Source: Klebsormidium nitens
Taxonomy: Eukaryota; Streptophyta; Klebsormidiophyceae; Klebsormidiales; Klebsormidiaceae
Direction of reading: 5' to 3'
Assembly (NCBI GenBank): GCA_000708835.1
Contig: DF237803.1
Span: forward strand, 1 to 28,042
DNA: 28,042 nt
The position numbers and the translations under genes are program-made. Positions within the stretch are counted from its first letter, which is position 1, and each line of letters starts with the position of its first letter. This document shows positions 1-8,553 of this stretch, piece by piece. The notes below the pieces were generated by a model that was not told the origin of the DNA, made no database searches, and saw only the letters and a list, made by a program, of their open reading frames with translations.

Positions 1-185
1 TACCGTCAAATTTGGTGAAGGTTTGATGCTGCTATCGTGCTGGGTAGACGCCATTTTGAGTGTTCAAAAACATGCGCCCCATCATTGAGTCACCGTTTGA
101 ATTGCCCGGTCTCGACGACCGTTGGCAATTTATGCCACGTCAGCATCGAATTTGCCCGGTTTTATAGGTTGGGTGGTGGTTTAAG
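1..185 (+). repeat. Dispersed repeat, partial copy A (right end of a TIR element)
   Basis: Positions 2-185 match 7910-8089 almost base for base. The differences I see are a 4-base insertion here (after CGCCCCAT) and one substitution (CCCGGTCTC here, CCCGATCTC there). Similarity stops right after the terminal GGTTGGGTGGTGGTTTAAG, so 184/185 is the true right end of the unit. The left part lies outside the window. Short ORFs inside it are repeat-derived and I do not call them genes. No transposase is visible. Confidence 0.85.
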
Positions 186-1344
186 GTTCGGAAAGTTCAT
201 CGACATCCCAAAAGGCAAGCCACGGTTCTCCGCAGGAGAACTTTTAGCTTGTTACCGTACAACGGCCGTGCCACGTCACTTCACGTGTGCAAAGCAGCCG
301 CGGGTTTGCCTAATAATTGAATTGATCGTTGACCCGAAAGTTGAGACCGAGAAAGTCAACATCGAACAGCCCCCTGCGTAAGATATTTCCGGCAAACCAA
401 CCAGGGTATTCCTCAACTCGACAGTAGCGGTCCTCCCGGTCCTTGCATCCACTTGGACGTAGCGCAAGAGTTGACATCCCTCTAAATATTACGGTTCAGA
501 TTATTCGACCGGGCTGACAAGGGGTTCAGCGTTACCACTTGGGATCTTCGACCCGCCCCTCGAATCTTCAAAAAGCGCCAGAAAAGTGTGGGGGAAAGCG
601 GCCCGATAGCACGACAAACGACGGATGAACGACTGTGATAGCACGACAAAAAGGTCACCTTGTTCAGGTCTGCGTACCGAGAACTTTCTCTGGCCGATGC
701 TTTCGCGGTTCGTCAAACCCAGAAATCAAGCGACCAGCGCCCTCAACGTCGAACCCACAGCAAAGATTGCCGCGTTGCGCGGGAAAGGGTCCACAGGTCG
801 GGCTTAAATCTACCGATCACGTTTTTTGGCTCTTGTCTGCGTGAAGTCAACTCCAATAAACCATATCCGGCTGCTCTTGAGCCTCTCGCGTTACGCCTGT
901 GTATTTTGACGTCGTATACAACATACGACGCACGTTTGGTCAAGAAGCCCTGCACGGTTGACGAAGAAGCAGCGAAGCACGCGCGGCCGGTGCCTGCACA
1001 TCAGGCAGGGCTGACTCTCACTGTCTCAGTCTGTGACTGGCCTGACTCCTGACTCCTGATGTCACTCTCAAGAGTGAATGCCCTGGAAAGGTCACGACTC
1101 GCAGCAGACGGTAGGCGAAAGATCTCTTCGAAGACGAGGGTGAGGGGAAGAGCTCTGAGTACATATACCTAAGCCAAGTCCTTGCCCCCTTCCAAGGTCC
1201 AGAAGTTTGCATTCAAGTATCCACTTTGCACATTGCTCTCTAGCAGATCAAGCTCCTCTCGTCTTTGTTCTTGCTTTGACTTTAAGGCGAACTCCAGCGC
1301 ACCGCCTTGACTCCACCTGAGTTGTTTTCTTCTCCTCCCAAAAG
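186..1344. other. Intergenic region and 5' flank of the first gene
   Basis: I see no supported gene here. The longest open frame (660-1052, + strand) has no recognisable motif, no good intron borders and overlapping open frames on both strands. The last 150 bases before 1345 are pyrimidine-rich (CTCC/TCTT runs) and look like a 5' leader. A TACATATA stretch near 1158 could be a TATA-like element, but this is only composition. A short inverted repeat (CGTCGTAT / ATACGACG, 910-930) is present. Confidence 0.5.
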
Positions 1345-2156
1345 ATGGCAGCTACTCTGCTTCAAACGTCCACGTTTTCAGGGACAGTAGCGCCCTTCAC
1401 ATCAGTCAGATCTGCAGCAGCCTCTGTAGCAAGCCAACCAAGATATGCTGTCTGTCTTCCACTTGCTCGGAGTAATTCCGTAAGTGACGCGAGTAAGCAT
1501 ACCACCAGTTCGCAAAGATCTCAAGGTACCTTGCCAGCTTTCCAAAGTACCAATGCTCAGGATATCACGCTTCTAGGAAGCAGTTCAGGCCAAGCCTTTG
1601 AAACGTTCTGGGACAATGTGCTGTCAGAGGGAGAGTCCAAGACAAGAAGCAGAGATGGTGCTGGCGAAGCTTTAGTAGATCAACAAATAACACGGTCCAC
1701 CATCGGGAAGGAGGACTGGCGAGCTGTCAGGAGGGTCGTTGACTTCGACTCCAGAAAGGCAAAGGAACTCAGAAGGAAACTGCGAGAGACAGAGAGCTTC
1801 CATGACACCTTCTATCACAGGCAAGTACCATCTGCTCTGGCCAGTACCATCTGCTCTGGCCACGTGCCGACTATTGTGGAGTCTTGAGTGGCGCCACAAG
1901 TTGCCATACATCTTGTCTTCTACTGAACCAGCAGGTTCTCATGGGTGAGAATTATGTGAATATTTGAGATCAAAGCTCTTGCTGCGTGAGATAGTCTTGC
2001 TTCTGTGGTTCGCTTGTCAAGTTTGTAATGAACGGTGCTGCAGTGCTCTTCAAAGTCTGATGAGCACTCTGAAGAGGGCAGCTCAAAGCGCTGCTAACAA
2101 TACATTGTTTTTACTGCAGTCATGTAGCAGAAATGCTAGCAAATCGCATCGATTGA
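1345..2156 (+). CDS. Unrecognised, probably chloroplast-targeted small protein
   Basis: I do not recognise the family. Proposed exons are 1345-1820 and 2120-2156 (170 aa). The start ATG sits in a good context (AAAAG-ATG-G). The first ~47 residues are rich in Ala/Ser/Thr with no acidic residue, as in a chloroplast transit peptide. The mature part is charged and probably helical: FETFWDNVLSEGES near residue 86, then EDWRAVRRVVDFDSRKAKEL and LRRKLRETESFHDTFYH. Exon 1 ends CACAG/GCAAGT, the classic context of a GC-AG intron. The acceptor TTGTTTTTACTGCAG at 2119 is strong, phases fit, and exon 2 adds SHVAEMLANRID before TGA. The alternative is no splicing, with the frame running to the stop at 1887 through a 19 bp tandem repeat. 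Exon 1 is fairly sure because of its length and transit-like start; exon 2 is inference. Confidence 0.6.
1824..1861 (+). repeat. 19 bp direct tandem repeat at the 5' end of the intron
   Basis: The unit AGTACCATCTGCTCTGGCC occurs twice back to back (1824-1842 and 1843-1861), starting three bases inside the proposed GC-AG intron. It duplicates part of the donor region, so a second GTACCA lies 19 bases downstream. Confidence 0.9.
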
Positions 2157-3865
2157 CTAGCAGAAGGCCTTCCTGTCCCCTGGGGAGGCCGCTCTTGGAT
2201 CACAGATCTTGCTTTCAGAGGAGTTTTGTTCTCATTACTGTGGTATTGTGTAACTGTAGGAGAGTTCTCTGTAGTTGTAGGGGAGCTTTGACACATAACA
2301 CATGTAGGGCAGCTTAGACAGCTTGTATCTGGTTGGCCGTCACCTTTTCATGACAATCATAGGTCTTGTATGAAAGAGAACGACAGCAATACTTTAGCAG
2401 AGCAGACAGCCCGCTTTTGAAATTGTGTGAGATAACTCGTTCAGATGTCGTGAACAAAACGCGTGAGGGGGATTGTAAATAGTCATTCTTTCAGTTAGAA
2501 TTCACGGGAAGGTCCGGGTAGAGAAATCATAAGAAGTTGCCTTCAGTTTGCTGGAAAGACTAATGATAGCTGACATTATTGACGGCAAAGAGCGCAAAGG
2601 ACATGGGTTTCCACGGAGATAAACAACATTCTCAATAACCTTTGATCAACATGTGTCCTTTTGACATCAGTCATCATAGAGTTGGCCCTTTCCCTTGATG
2701 TTATGGTGCATGTAGAAGGTATCTCTTCTCAAGTGCGAAATATCTAACCCTTCTGAGTGCAAAAGTTCTTTGATTGTTAAGCTCACTGAAATATGGGGGC
2801 ATCCGGCGGGCTTGTCATGTGCACATTGCAAAGTAGCTGCGCAATCTTTTGGCACATACGCAACGAAACAAGCTATCTTGCCTGGCCAAATGTCCAGAGC
2901 TCAGTATTGCATACGGATGTACCCGTTAATCGGAAGGTTAACTGCAATCGTGAAGTGGTCAATCAAAACTTACTACATGTAGCTTGACACACATTGAAGA
3001 CTACGAGACTGACTCGACCTTTGGAAGAAATTGTTTCAATAGTCGACAATAGAAAACTTTACTTTCGGGGCATTGGGGTCCGCCAACAGTCTTACGTACG
3101 CGCATGCTTCGGCTAGCCTGCCAATCATTGCAATTTTAGCCCCTCGATCATTGTTGCTGCGGCATTGCGTTGCTTAAGCGGTGCAGCAAGTAACACTTGC
3201 CAACGCCTAGTGTTGCAGCAACGCCTCGAAACCTTGCGCAACATTGCGCAACGCCCCCGCAACGCCGTGCAACGTCGCTGCAATGAGCGGCTAAAATTCC
3301 GATCTGAGTCACGACTCGGTGCTCATGCAACTTTGTGTTGACGTGGGCCTTGATCCATACATAGTATTATAACAGGTCAAAAAGCATGCAGTTCTTCGGA
3401 CATGTGTGCATGCCAGGATATGCAGGAGTACTAGACCCGCTTGCTCCGCAAACATGCAATAATCGTTTTCGATCAAGCGCCAATATTGTTGGTTGAAGTA
3501 TAGTATCAACGCTTCAAACCGAGGACTTGCACAAGCGCGGGGCATGGGAAGAATCAAACTAGAAGCCATCACAGTCAATGGTCGGTTTCTAGCCTGCTAG
3601 GTAGGTCGGCGGCATGTGGGCCCCCGGCTTTACGAGGGCACAAGGGCGTAATATGCAATATGAATCAAGGTTTTTTACGGTGAATTTGACTCGGACGCCG
3701 CGGGGAGTTTGCATGATCTCAGTGATCGACTCATGTTCATGGTTAATCTGCTTTCTATCCGACTCTAACTGTACGTATGTACGTATTGGCGCCGGGACAA
3801 TTCATTCGGACTTCTAAGTCGCGCCTTTGATTGCAATCTTTATAAAGAGATGCATGATTACCATG
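2157..3865. other. Intergenic region, AT-richer, no gene seen
   Basis: This is the 3' flank of the first gene and non-coding DNA. ORFs here are short, overlap on both strands and show no family motif. The only structured patch is about 3150-3290, listed separately. Confidence 0.5.
3150..3290. repeat. Degenerate GCAACG / TTGC-rich low-complexity patch
   Basis: Words such as GCAACGCC, TTGCGCAAC, GCGCAACG, TGCAACG and their complements (GGCATTGCGTTGC) recur about ten times in 140 bases, with irregular spacing. It looks like a decayed short tandem repeat or a self-complementary region able to form several alternative hairpins. No protein-coding signal was found. Confidence 0.55.
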
Positions 3866-4206
3866 CACAAGCCACTTATATGAGGTAGCCGAGTTCCGGT
3901 CGATTGGAGGGCGAGTCCGACGATTCTTCCGGTCAATGTCTAGACAATTGGTAGGTGAGTTCTAGACTCGCGACTCGATTTATCGATGGAAAATTCAGAC
4001 GCGCGAAAACTCGGCATTAGGTCGCGGCAGTCTGCGACGACCAAATGCCGAGTTTTCGCGCGTCTGAATTTTCGATCGATCAATCGAATCGCGACCGGAC
4101 GCGAGTCTAGAACTCACCTACCAATTGTCTAGACATTGACCGGAAGAATCGTCGGACTCACCCTCCAATCGACCGGAACTCGGCTACCTCATATAAGTGG
4201 CTTGTG
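3866..4206. repeat. 341 bp near-perfect foldback (inverted repeat, nearly no loop)
   Basis: The left arm starting CACAAGCCACTTATATGAGG at 3866 is the reverse complement of the right arm ending at 4206. The outer ~104 bases pair with one mismatch (GGGCGAG versus GGGTGAG). A region near 3970-3985 / 4070-4100 then differs by about 13 extra bases in the right arm. The inner ~30 bases (AAAATTCAGACGCGCGAAAA and following) pair perfectly, and the centre (GGTCGCGGCAG / CTGCGACGACC) nearly continues the palindrome. There is no ORF of note, and I find no clear target-site duplication (left flank ATTACCATG, right flank TGGACTCG). It may be a foldback transposon/MITE, a young hairpin small-RNA locus, or an inverted duplication. 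Confidence 0.92.
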
Positions 4207-5185
4207 TGGACTCGTATTGACAAAGTCATTGCCAAAGTTTGATCTTTTATGTGTAATTGGCAGACATTTCAAGGCCATGCACATGTAATATGCAGGCGAC
4301 ATGTTTGGTCAGCGAGTCGGGTTCAGTTCGAGCGCCCCTGTACGTAAGCTTGTGCGCTCATTGTGCGTATAAATATGGGCCCATGGGCTTGCAGTGTGCG
4401 AAATAGCACCGTTCAACCATGCAACAATTCAGTGTTGATTGGCACAGCTTGCCGCGATCCTAATGATGCCTCTATCTTGCCGCCTCATATAGCTATGAAT
4501 TTGAAATCGCGCTTTTGTAGATTGTAATTAATGCATGCGATCGCCTTTACCCATCTTTTGTTAAGTTACTTTCATGAGGTGTGAACAGTTCTGTGGTTCG
4601 AAGTAGGTATGTTAAACGCCGATGTATCCTAATTACCGTTATAAGCATCAACGAACTGGAAGACAGTCCCCTTGAAGGACGAACAAGGGACTTATCAAAG
4701 TACGGTTTGCAAAACGCATGATCAATCATGCGTTTTGCAAAGAGAACATCATGGCACAAACTGCGACTACATGCAGTCCGGATGCACGCTGGAATCAAGT
4801 TGTAGGCTACGGCCTGTTCGGACACTCCAAACGACCACAGTTCTTTATAATTCTTCGATCTACCCGTCTTAAGTTTCTCAACAAATGCACCCCCACGCTC
4901 TCGACTGCCATGTGATATTTCTATGCCAAAATCTAGTCTTTGAATCGGTTCCATCGGCCATGAGACCCGGACATCGCCTTTGATCAAACGCTATAAGCAC
5001 AAGCGAAAAGCGAACACTTCGACTCGTATATGGAGACAAGAAGATTCTCAAGCCTACCCTCTGGTCACTTGAAAGGGGCCACACTTCTGTAACCCAATGA
5101 TCAATATCTGTCTTTAGAGACTATACAAAGAACCGGGAGCCGATGCTGAGCCAGCTTCATAAGTGGTTGCGGCATGACACTGAAG
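4207..5185. other. Intergenic region, no gene seen
   Basis: Non-coding DNA downstream of both converging genes. The longest open frame (4547-4987, - strand) overlaps open frames on the other strand, spans a perfect palindrome and shows no family motif, so I do not call it. Confidence 0.5.
4706..4741. repeat. 36 bp palindrome (17 bp perfect arms, 2 bp centre)
   Basis: TTTGCAAAACGCATGAT at 4706-4722 is followed by CA and then its exact reverse complement ending at 4741. The centre is too short for a normal RNA stem-loop, so in DNA it would be a cruciform-type or dimeric binding site. It explains why similar peptides (HAFCK) appear on both strands here. Confidence 0.95.
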
Positions 5186-5339
5186 TTGCAAGTGTAAGGT
5201 AATACACCCGTTCCCGGCGGATGAATGAATCTTGAATCAGATGTCCAGGCTGTCGTGGTACCTTGCAAGTGTAAGGTAATACACCCGTTCCCGGCGGACG
5301 AATGAATCTTGAATCAGATGTCCAGGCTGTCGTGGTACC
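5186..5339. repeat. 77 bp tandem duplication over the stop codon of the HIG1 gene
   Basis: Two adjacent 77 bp copies, 5186-5262 and 5263-5339, differ at one base (CGGATGAATG versus CGGACGAATG). On the minus strand the 5263-5339 copy carries the last seven codons (YHDSLDI) and the stop (5316-5314) of the HIG1-domain gene. The other copy lies just downstream, probably in its 3' UTR. Because 77 is not a multiple of three and the first copy met already ends in a stop, the protein is unaffected. Confidence 0.95.
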
Positions 5340-7174
5340 TTTCAGCTTTCTTTCCCGTCCTGTGCTCCCACCTGAAATCAACATCTCTGTCTGGTTCAAA
5401 GATGTAAAATCCAGTGCAGACTACAATATGCTGCTCTTGAGAAGGTCCACATACCTGGTCATACTTTGACCCTGACATGGGCCCTCATGCACATAAGGCA
5501 AATGAATCTCTTCTCTGTGAAGACAATCAAGAAGCAGGGCAGATTCGAAATCGACTGCTTCAAAATTCATTAAACCTGATGTGTTGCATGTCAGATCTCA
5601 GTCCTTGGAACTAGTTAAATGGCCGACAGCATCGTACTTACCACTCTATCGTGGCGGCTCCAACCAGGGCTGCGAGTGTCAAAGCTTGAGCGTGGAGCCT
5701 GCATTTACAAGCGAAGGTAAGTGTAATAGCAATCCAATACAAATCAGCTACTTTGATTAGGGTCATCGCACAAGAATGACGCCTTCACAATTCAGAAAGC
5801 CTATGCGCAACCTTTCAATCACCTGCTGGCAACTTTCGTTCAGCTATAGCAAGCACGTGTATCAGAATCACCCACTCTAATGACCTTGTTGGGAGATTTG
5901 ATAGCCTCCGCACACTCCTGCTCCATACCGTCAGGAACTGAGACCAGATAACCGTAATGTTCCCTTTACGTAGGGGCCAGCTCTTCGATCTGTGGGGGGC
6001 TTCATCTTTGTCATTGTCAAAAATTGTAAAAGGAGAAAGGGGCAGTGCAAAAAGCCTACCTTGCATGTATCAGCTTGACACTTGGAGACAAGTGAGGCGA
6101 TTTTCGCAAGTTATAGATGAGAGATCCAGCCACCCCAGTCGCCCAAATGGTGCCTGCAGTACATACTTCCTTTATTGAGATGCCACAAACACAAGACACT
6201 TGCTTGTCAACCAGTAAAAATGAAGTTCTTTGTTTGAGATTGAGAGTCACATGGTGACCAGATCAGGTAGCCATGATAGGCGTATTCTTAGTGTATAGAG
6301 AATAATATAAATACAACCTCCCTGCTTGGGACACAGAACCGCAACCTGCTAAGTATGCTCCGATGACTTCTTGCGAGAATGAGACTGGGTGGTTGACTTT
6401 CATAAGACAATACTCAACCCCTTTAGTAAGCTTGCTAAAAAAACACTTGACAAGCCTTACAGAGAAACGATCCATAGCCCTGTCATAAAAGTACGACAGA
6501 GCAGTTATGAAGGATATGGCAGCCCCCAAGCAAGGCACCGAAAATAACAACACTGAACCCTCACTATCATCTCTCTTGCCGTTTGAATTGATGCAAGTTA
6601 AAACCCCGCAATCGCCTCTTGCCGAGTGAGATGACGCACACGACAACTATAAGATCGCAATATTGGACTGTTTTACACGATTCAGGAATGAGCGACTGAA
6701 CAAATGAACTGCTGTCATCAACCGGTGCCAGGAAAACTTGCCAAACCGGTTTGATAGAAAGTCCACCGGAACACCATCAAGTAAGTAACTCAGATTCAGC
6801 CAGCTGAACCAGTGCCATCAGTTCCCAAACACAATTGTCATCCGGGAAACAAACTAGTCAAACTTGTCATCCGAGAAACAAACTCTAGTTTTGATTATCC
6901 TAAAACCATAAGTTGATCTTGAAAATTAACATCCATTCAAAACATGTGGCCTCATAACTTTTGCATGCGCTCTGCATGACTAGATGCATGTTTTCCTGTA
7001 CAGTAGTTGCCAGCGAACGGCAGAGTACAATCAGCACATACACCATGCATGTTAGCTTGACTCCTTAGGAATGGGCCGCTTACCGACTGCTTGCAACTTG
7101 TGCTCGGTCAGCCATTCCCTGATTTGCTCGATACGTCCCTGGTCATTCTGGTCGCCTCTTTCAGTTGAAGACAT
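5314..7174 (-). CDS. HIG1-domain (hypoxia-responsive) mitochondrial inner-membrane protein
   Basis: Four exons on the minus strand: 7174-7084, 6153-6060, 5698-5642, 5371-5314. They sum to 300 nt, 99 aa, with intron phases 1, 0-compatible and closing exactly at TGA. The translation opens MSSTERGDQNDQG, then IREWLTEHKLQAVG. A first hydrophobic segment follows (TIWATGVAGSLIYNL, ~32-46), then SPSVKLIHARLHAQ and a second segment (ALTLAALVGAATIEWWEH, ~66-83), and a short polar tail. Order and spacing match plant HIG_1_N proteins ('EWVLDHKLRAVG...SGSIAYNW...KIIHARLHAQALTLAAL...VEYYDH', from memory). The family consists of small two-helix hairpin proteins of the inner mitochondrial membrane tied to respiratory-complex function. 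The start is the only ATG before the conserved helix. All donors are GTAAG/GTAGG. Intron 1 is long (930 bp) and contains a 21 bp direct repeat. Confidence 0.9.
6835..6884. repeat. 21 bp direct repeat in HIG1 gene intron 1
   Basis: TTGTCATCCGGGAAACAAACT (6835-6855) recurs at 6864-6884 with one change (CCGAGAAA), a 29 bp period. It lies inside the first intron of the HIG1-domain gene. No function can be read from it. Confidence 0.85.
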
Positions 7175-7550
7175 AGCTTGCTTAGGCGAGGATCAGAAAT
7201 CTGTACAAAATTTGCACTAATACGTCGTGTCTGGTCAGTCCAAACAGGAAAGGCAAAAAAGTCTTGCACAATGCAGAGATAGTAGTGTTTATCCTTGCAA
7301 GCTGCAGAGATGTTTCAAGTCAAAATCTGAAGGGTTGCTGCCAGCTTTCTTTGAATCCAGGCAGCTCTTCTGTTGCGGCATGAGCTTTTGTGCACAGCAG
7401 CGCTTTAAGCAACCTCAGGTAAAGTGCCTATGTGATTGTGAATGCTGTGACCTTTGCTCCCCTCAGGCTCTGGTTTGCGCTGAAAACTGTACATGAAAAT
7501 AAACATAGCTGGTCCTTCCTCTTCAACTTCAAGTTCAACTTCAAGTTCAA
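7175..7550. other. 5' flank of the HIG1 gene
   Basis: No gene is supported. Next to the repeat element (7518-7550) there is a small CTTCAA/AAGTTC simple repeat. The HIG1 promoter should lie here, read leftwards, but I see no convincing core element. Confidence 0.45.
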
Positions 7551-8088
7551 TTAAACCACCACCCAACCGGTACATATGGGCCAGCAATGCTGGCCAATTT
7601 CATAACTTGAACTTCACGTGTGAAGTTCAAGTGGCGCTCATGGGGCGCACGCATTTGGCACTGAAATGTAGCATTTGCCCAGCTCATAGCATGCCCAAAT
7701 CATGCTTTTCAGTGGCGGTGTCAAGCTCAGTCGCCACAGAGAGGCCTTGCAAGAAGGCGCCAGGCTTTTCAGCTCTTCAAACCACCAAGAATAGCTCAAA
7801 TAAGCTGTGTGTGGCTTTTTAGGGCTTACAGGCCTTGTTTTTGGCCGTTTGAAGAGCCGGGAAAAGGAGCGCATCTCAACGGGGCCTGTTCCAGGCGAGC
7901 AAGCCTGACACCGTCAAATTTGGTGAAGGTTTGATGCTGCTATCGTGCTGGGTAGACGCCATTTTGAGTGTTCAAAAACATGCGCCCCATGAGTCACCGT
8001 TTGAATTGCCCGATCTCGACGACCGTTGGCAATTTATGCCACGTCAGCATCGAATTTGCCCGGTTTTATAGGTTGGGTGGTGGTTTAA
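7551..8088. mobile_element. Candidate non-autonomous DNA transposon with 18 bp terminal inverted repeats
   Basis: The left end TTAAACCACCACCCAACC (7551-7568) is the exact reverse complement of the right end (8071-8088). The 538 bp between hold no plausible transposase. The right 180 bp (7910-8089) are repeated at 2-185, so at least this part is dispersed. An internal perfect inverted repeat lies at 7605-7632. I cannot see a clear target-site duplication (left AAGTTCAA, right GTTGTTGC), and the left half has no second copy in the window. The two termini being one transposon is therefore inference, while the repeat and the TIR match are direct observations. Confidence 0.6.
7605..7632. repeat. 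28 bp palindrome inside the repeat element
   Basis: ACTTGAACTTCAC, two bases GT, then its exact reverse complement. The core CACGTG is also a G-box-type E-box sequence. It lies near the left end of the candidate transposon. Confidence 0.9.
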
Positions 8089-8089
8089 G
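7910..8089 (+). repeat. Dispersed repeat, copy B (matches 2-185)
   Basis: About 180 bp matching the window-start copy, with one 4-base deletion and one substitution. It ends at the same TTTAAG boundary, after which flanking sequences diverge (GTTCGG there, TTGTTG here). Confidence 0.92.
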
Positions 8090-8553
8090 TTGTTGCACGG
8101 AACTTTTTGAAAGACTGCACAGCACACGGCCATGTCGCACCGACCGCTCTCAAGAGGAACGCTGTCAGGAATTGCAAGCACCGCCGCCGACCGTCTTGCC
8201 GTTTCTTGTTTGAACGGACCTGGAGAATTAGGCAGACCAAACTGACCGTGAGATCCCGGCATCTCCCGTTCCTTTGAAGCAACGCAACAGTTCGCCCCGA
8301 CTCGGGCCCCCGCGTCCCCGGTTGTGTGACTGTCGCATGCAGACCACGTCGCCATGTACAATCGCAACAGCTGCCAGTGCACCCTGAGCTAACTACCTAT
8401 TTACCTAATAGGCTACCTAGTACCGTACCTAGCTGGAGCTGGAGCCTGGCACTTTCTCCTTGATCACCAAGCTACCCGTGTGGGCGGCATCAAGGAGAGG
8501 AGTCTACAACGACTTCGTTAGGAAAGGGTTGCTGGTCTTAGGGTCGGAGCTCA
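8090..8553 (+). promoter_or_regulatory. 5' flank / leader of the photolyase-cryptochrome gene
   Basis: 464 bp between the repeat element and the start codon. It carries short TACCTA/TACCTAG repeats near 8392-8432 and GGAGCTGGAGC. The promoter and 5' UTR must lie here or within the repeat element, since the next gene on the left is divergent. No individual element is assigned. Confidence 0.4.

Noticed and set aside
660-1052. 130 aa open frame on the plus strand
   Set aside because: Low-information sequence with other frames open on both strands; no motif and no good start context or intron borders.
4547-4987. 146 aa minus-strand frame with plus-strand frames opposite
   Set aside because: Spans the 36 bp palindrome, which makes similar peptides on both strands; no family resemblance.
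5186-5339. Possible CRISPR-like repeat
   Set aside because: Only two directly adjacent 77 bp copies without spacers in a eukaryotic gene end; it is a tandem duplication.
6263-6646. 127 aa open frame on the minus strand
   Set aside because: It lies inside intron 1 of the HIG1-domain gene, whose exon phases fit without it, and shows no family motif.
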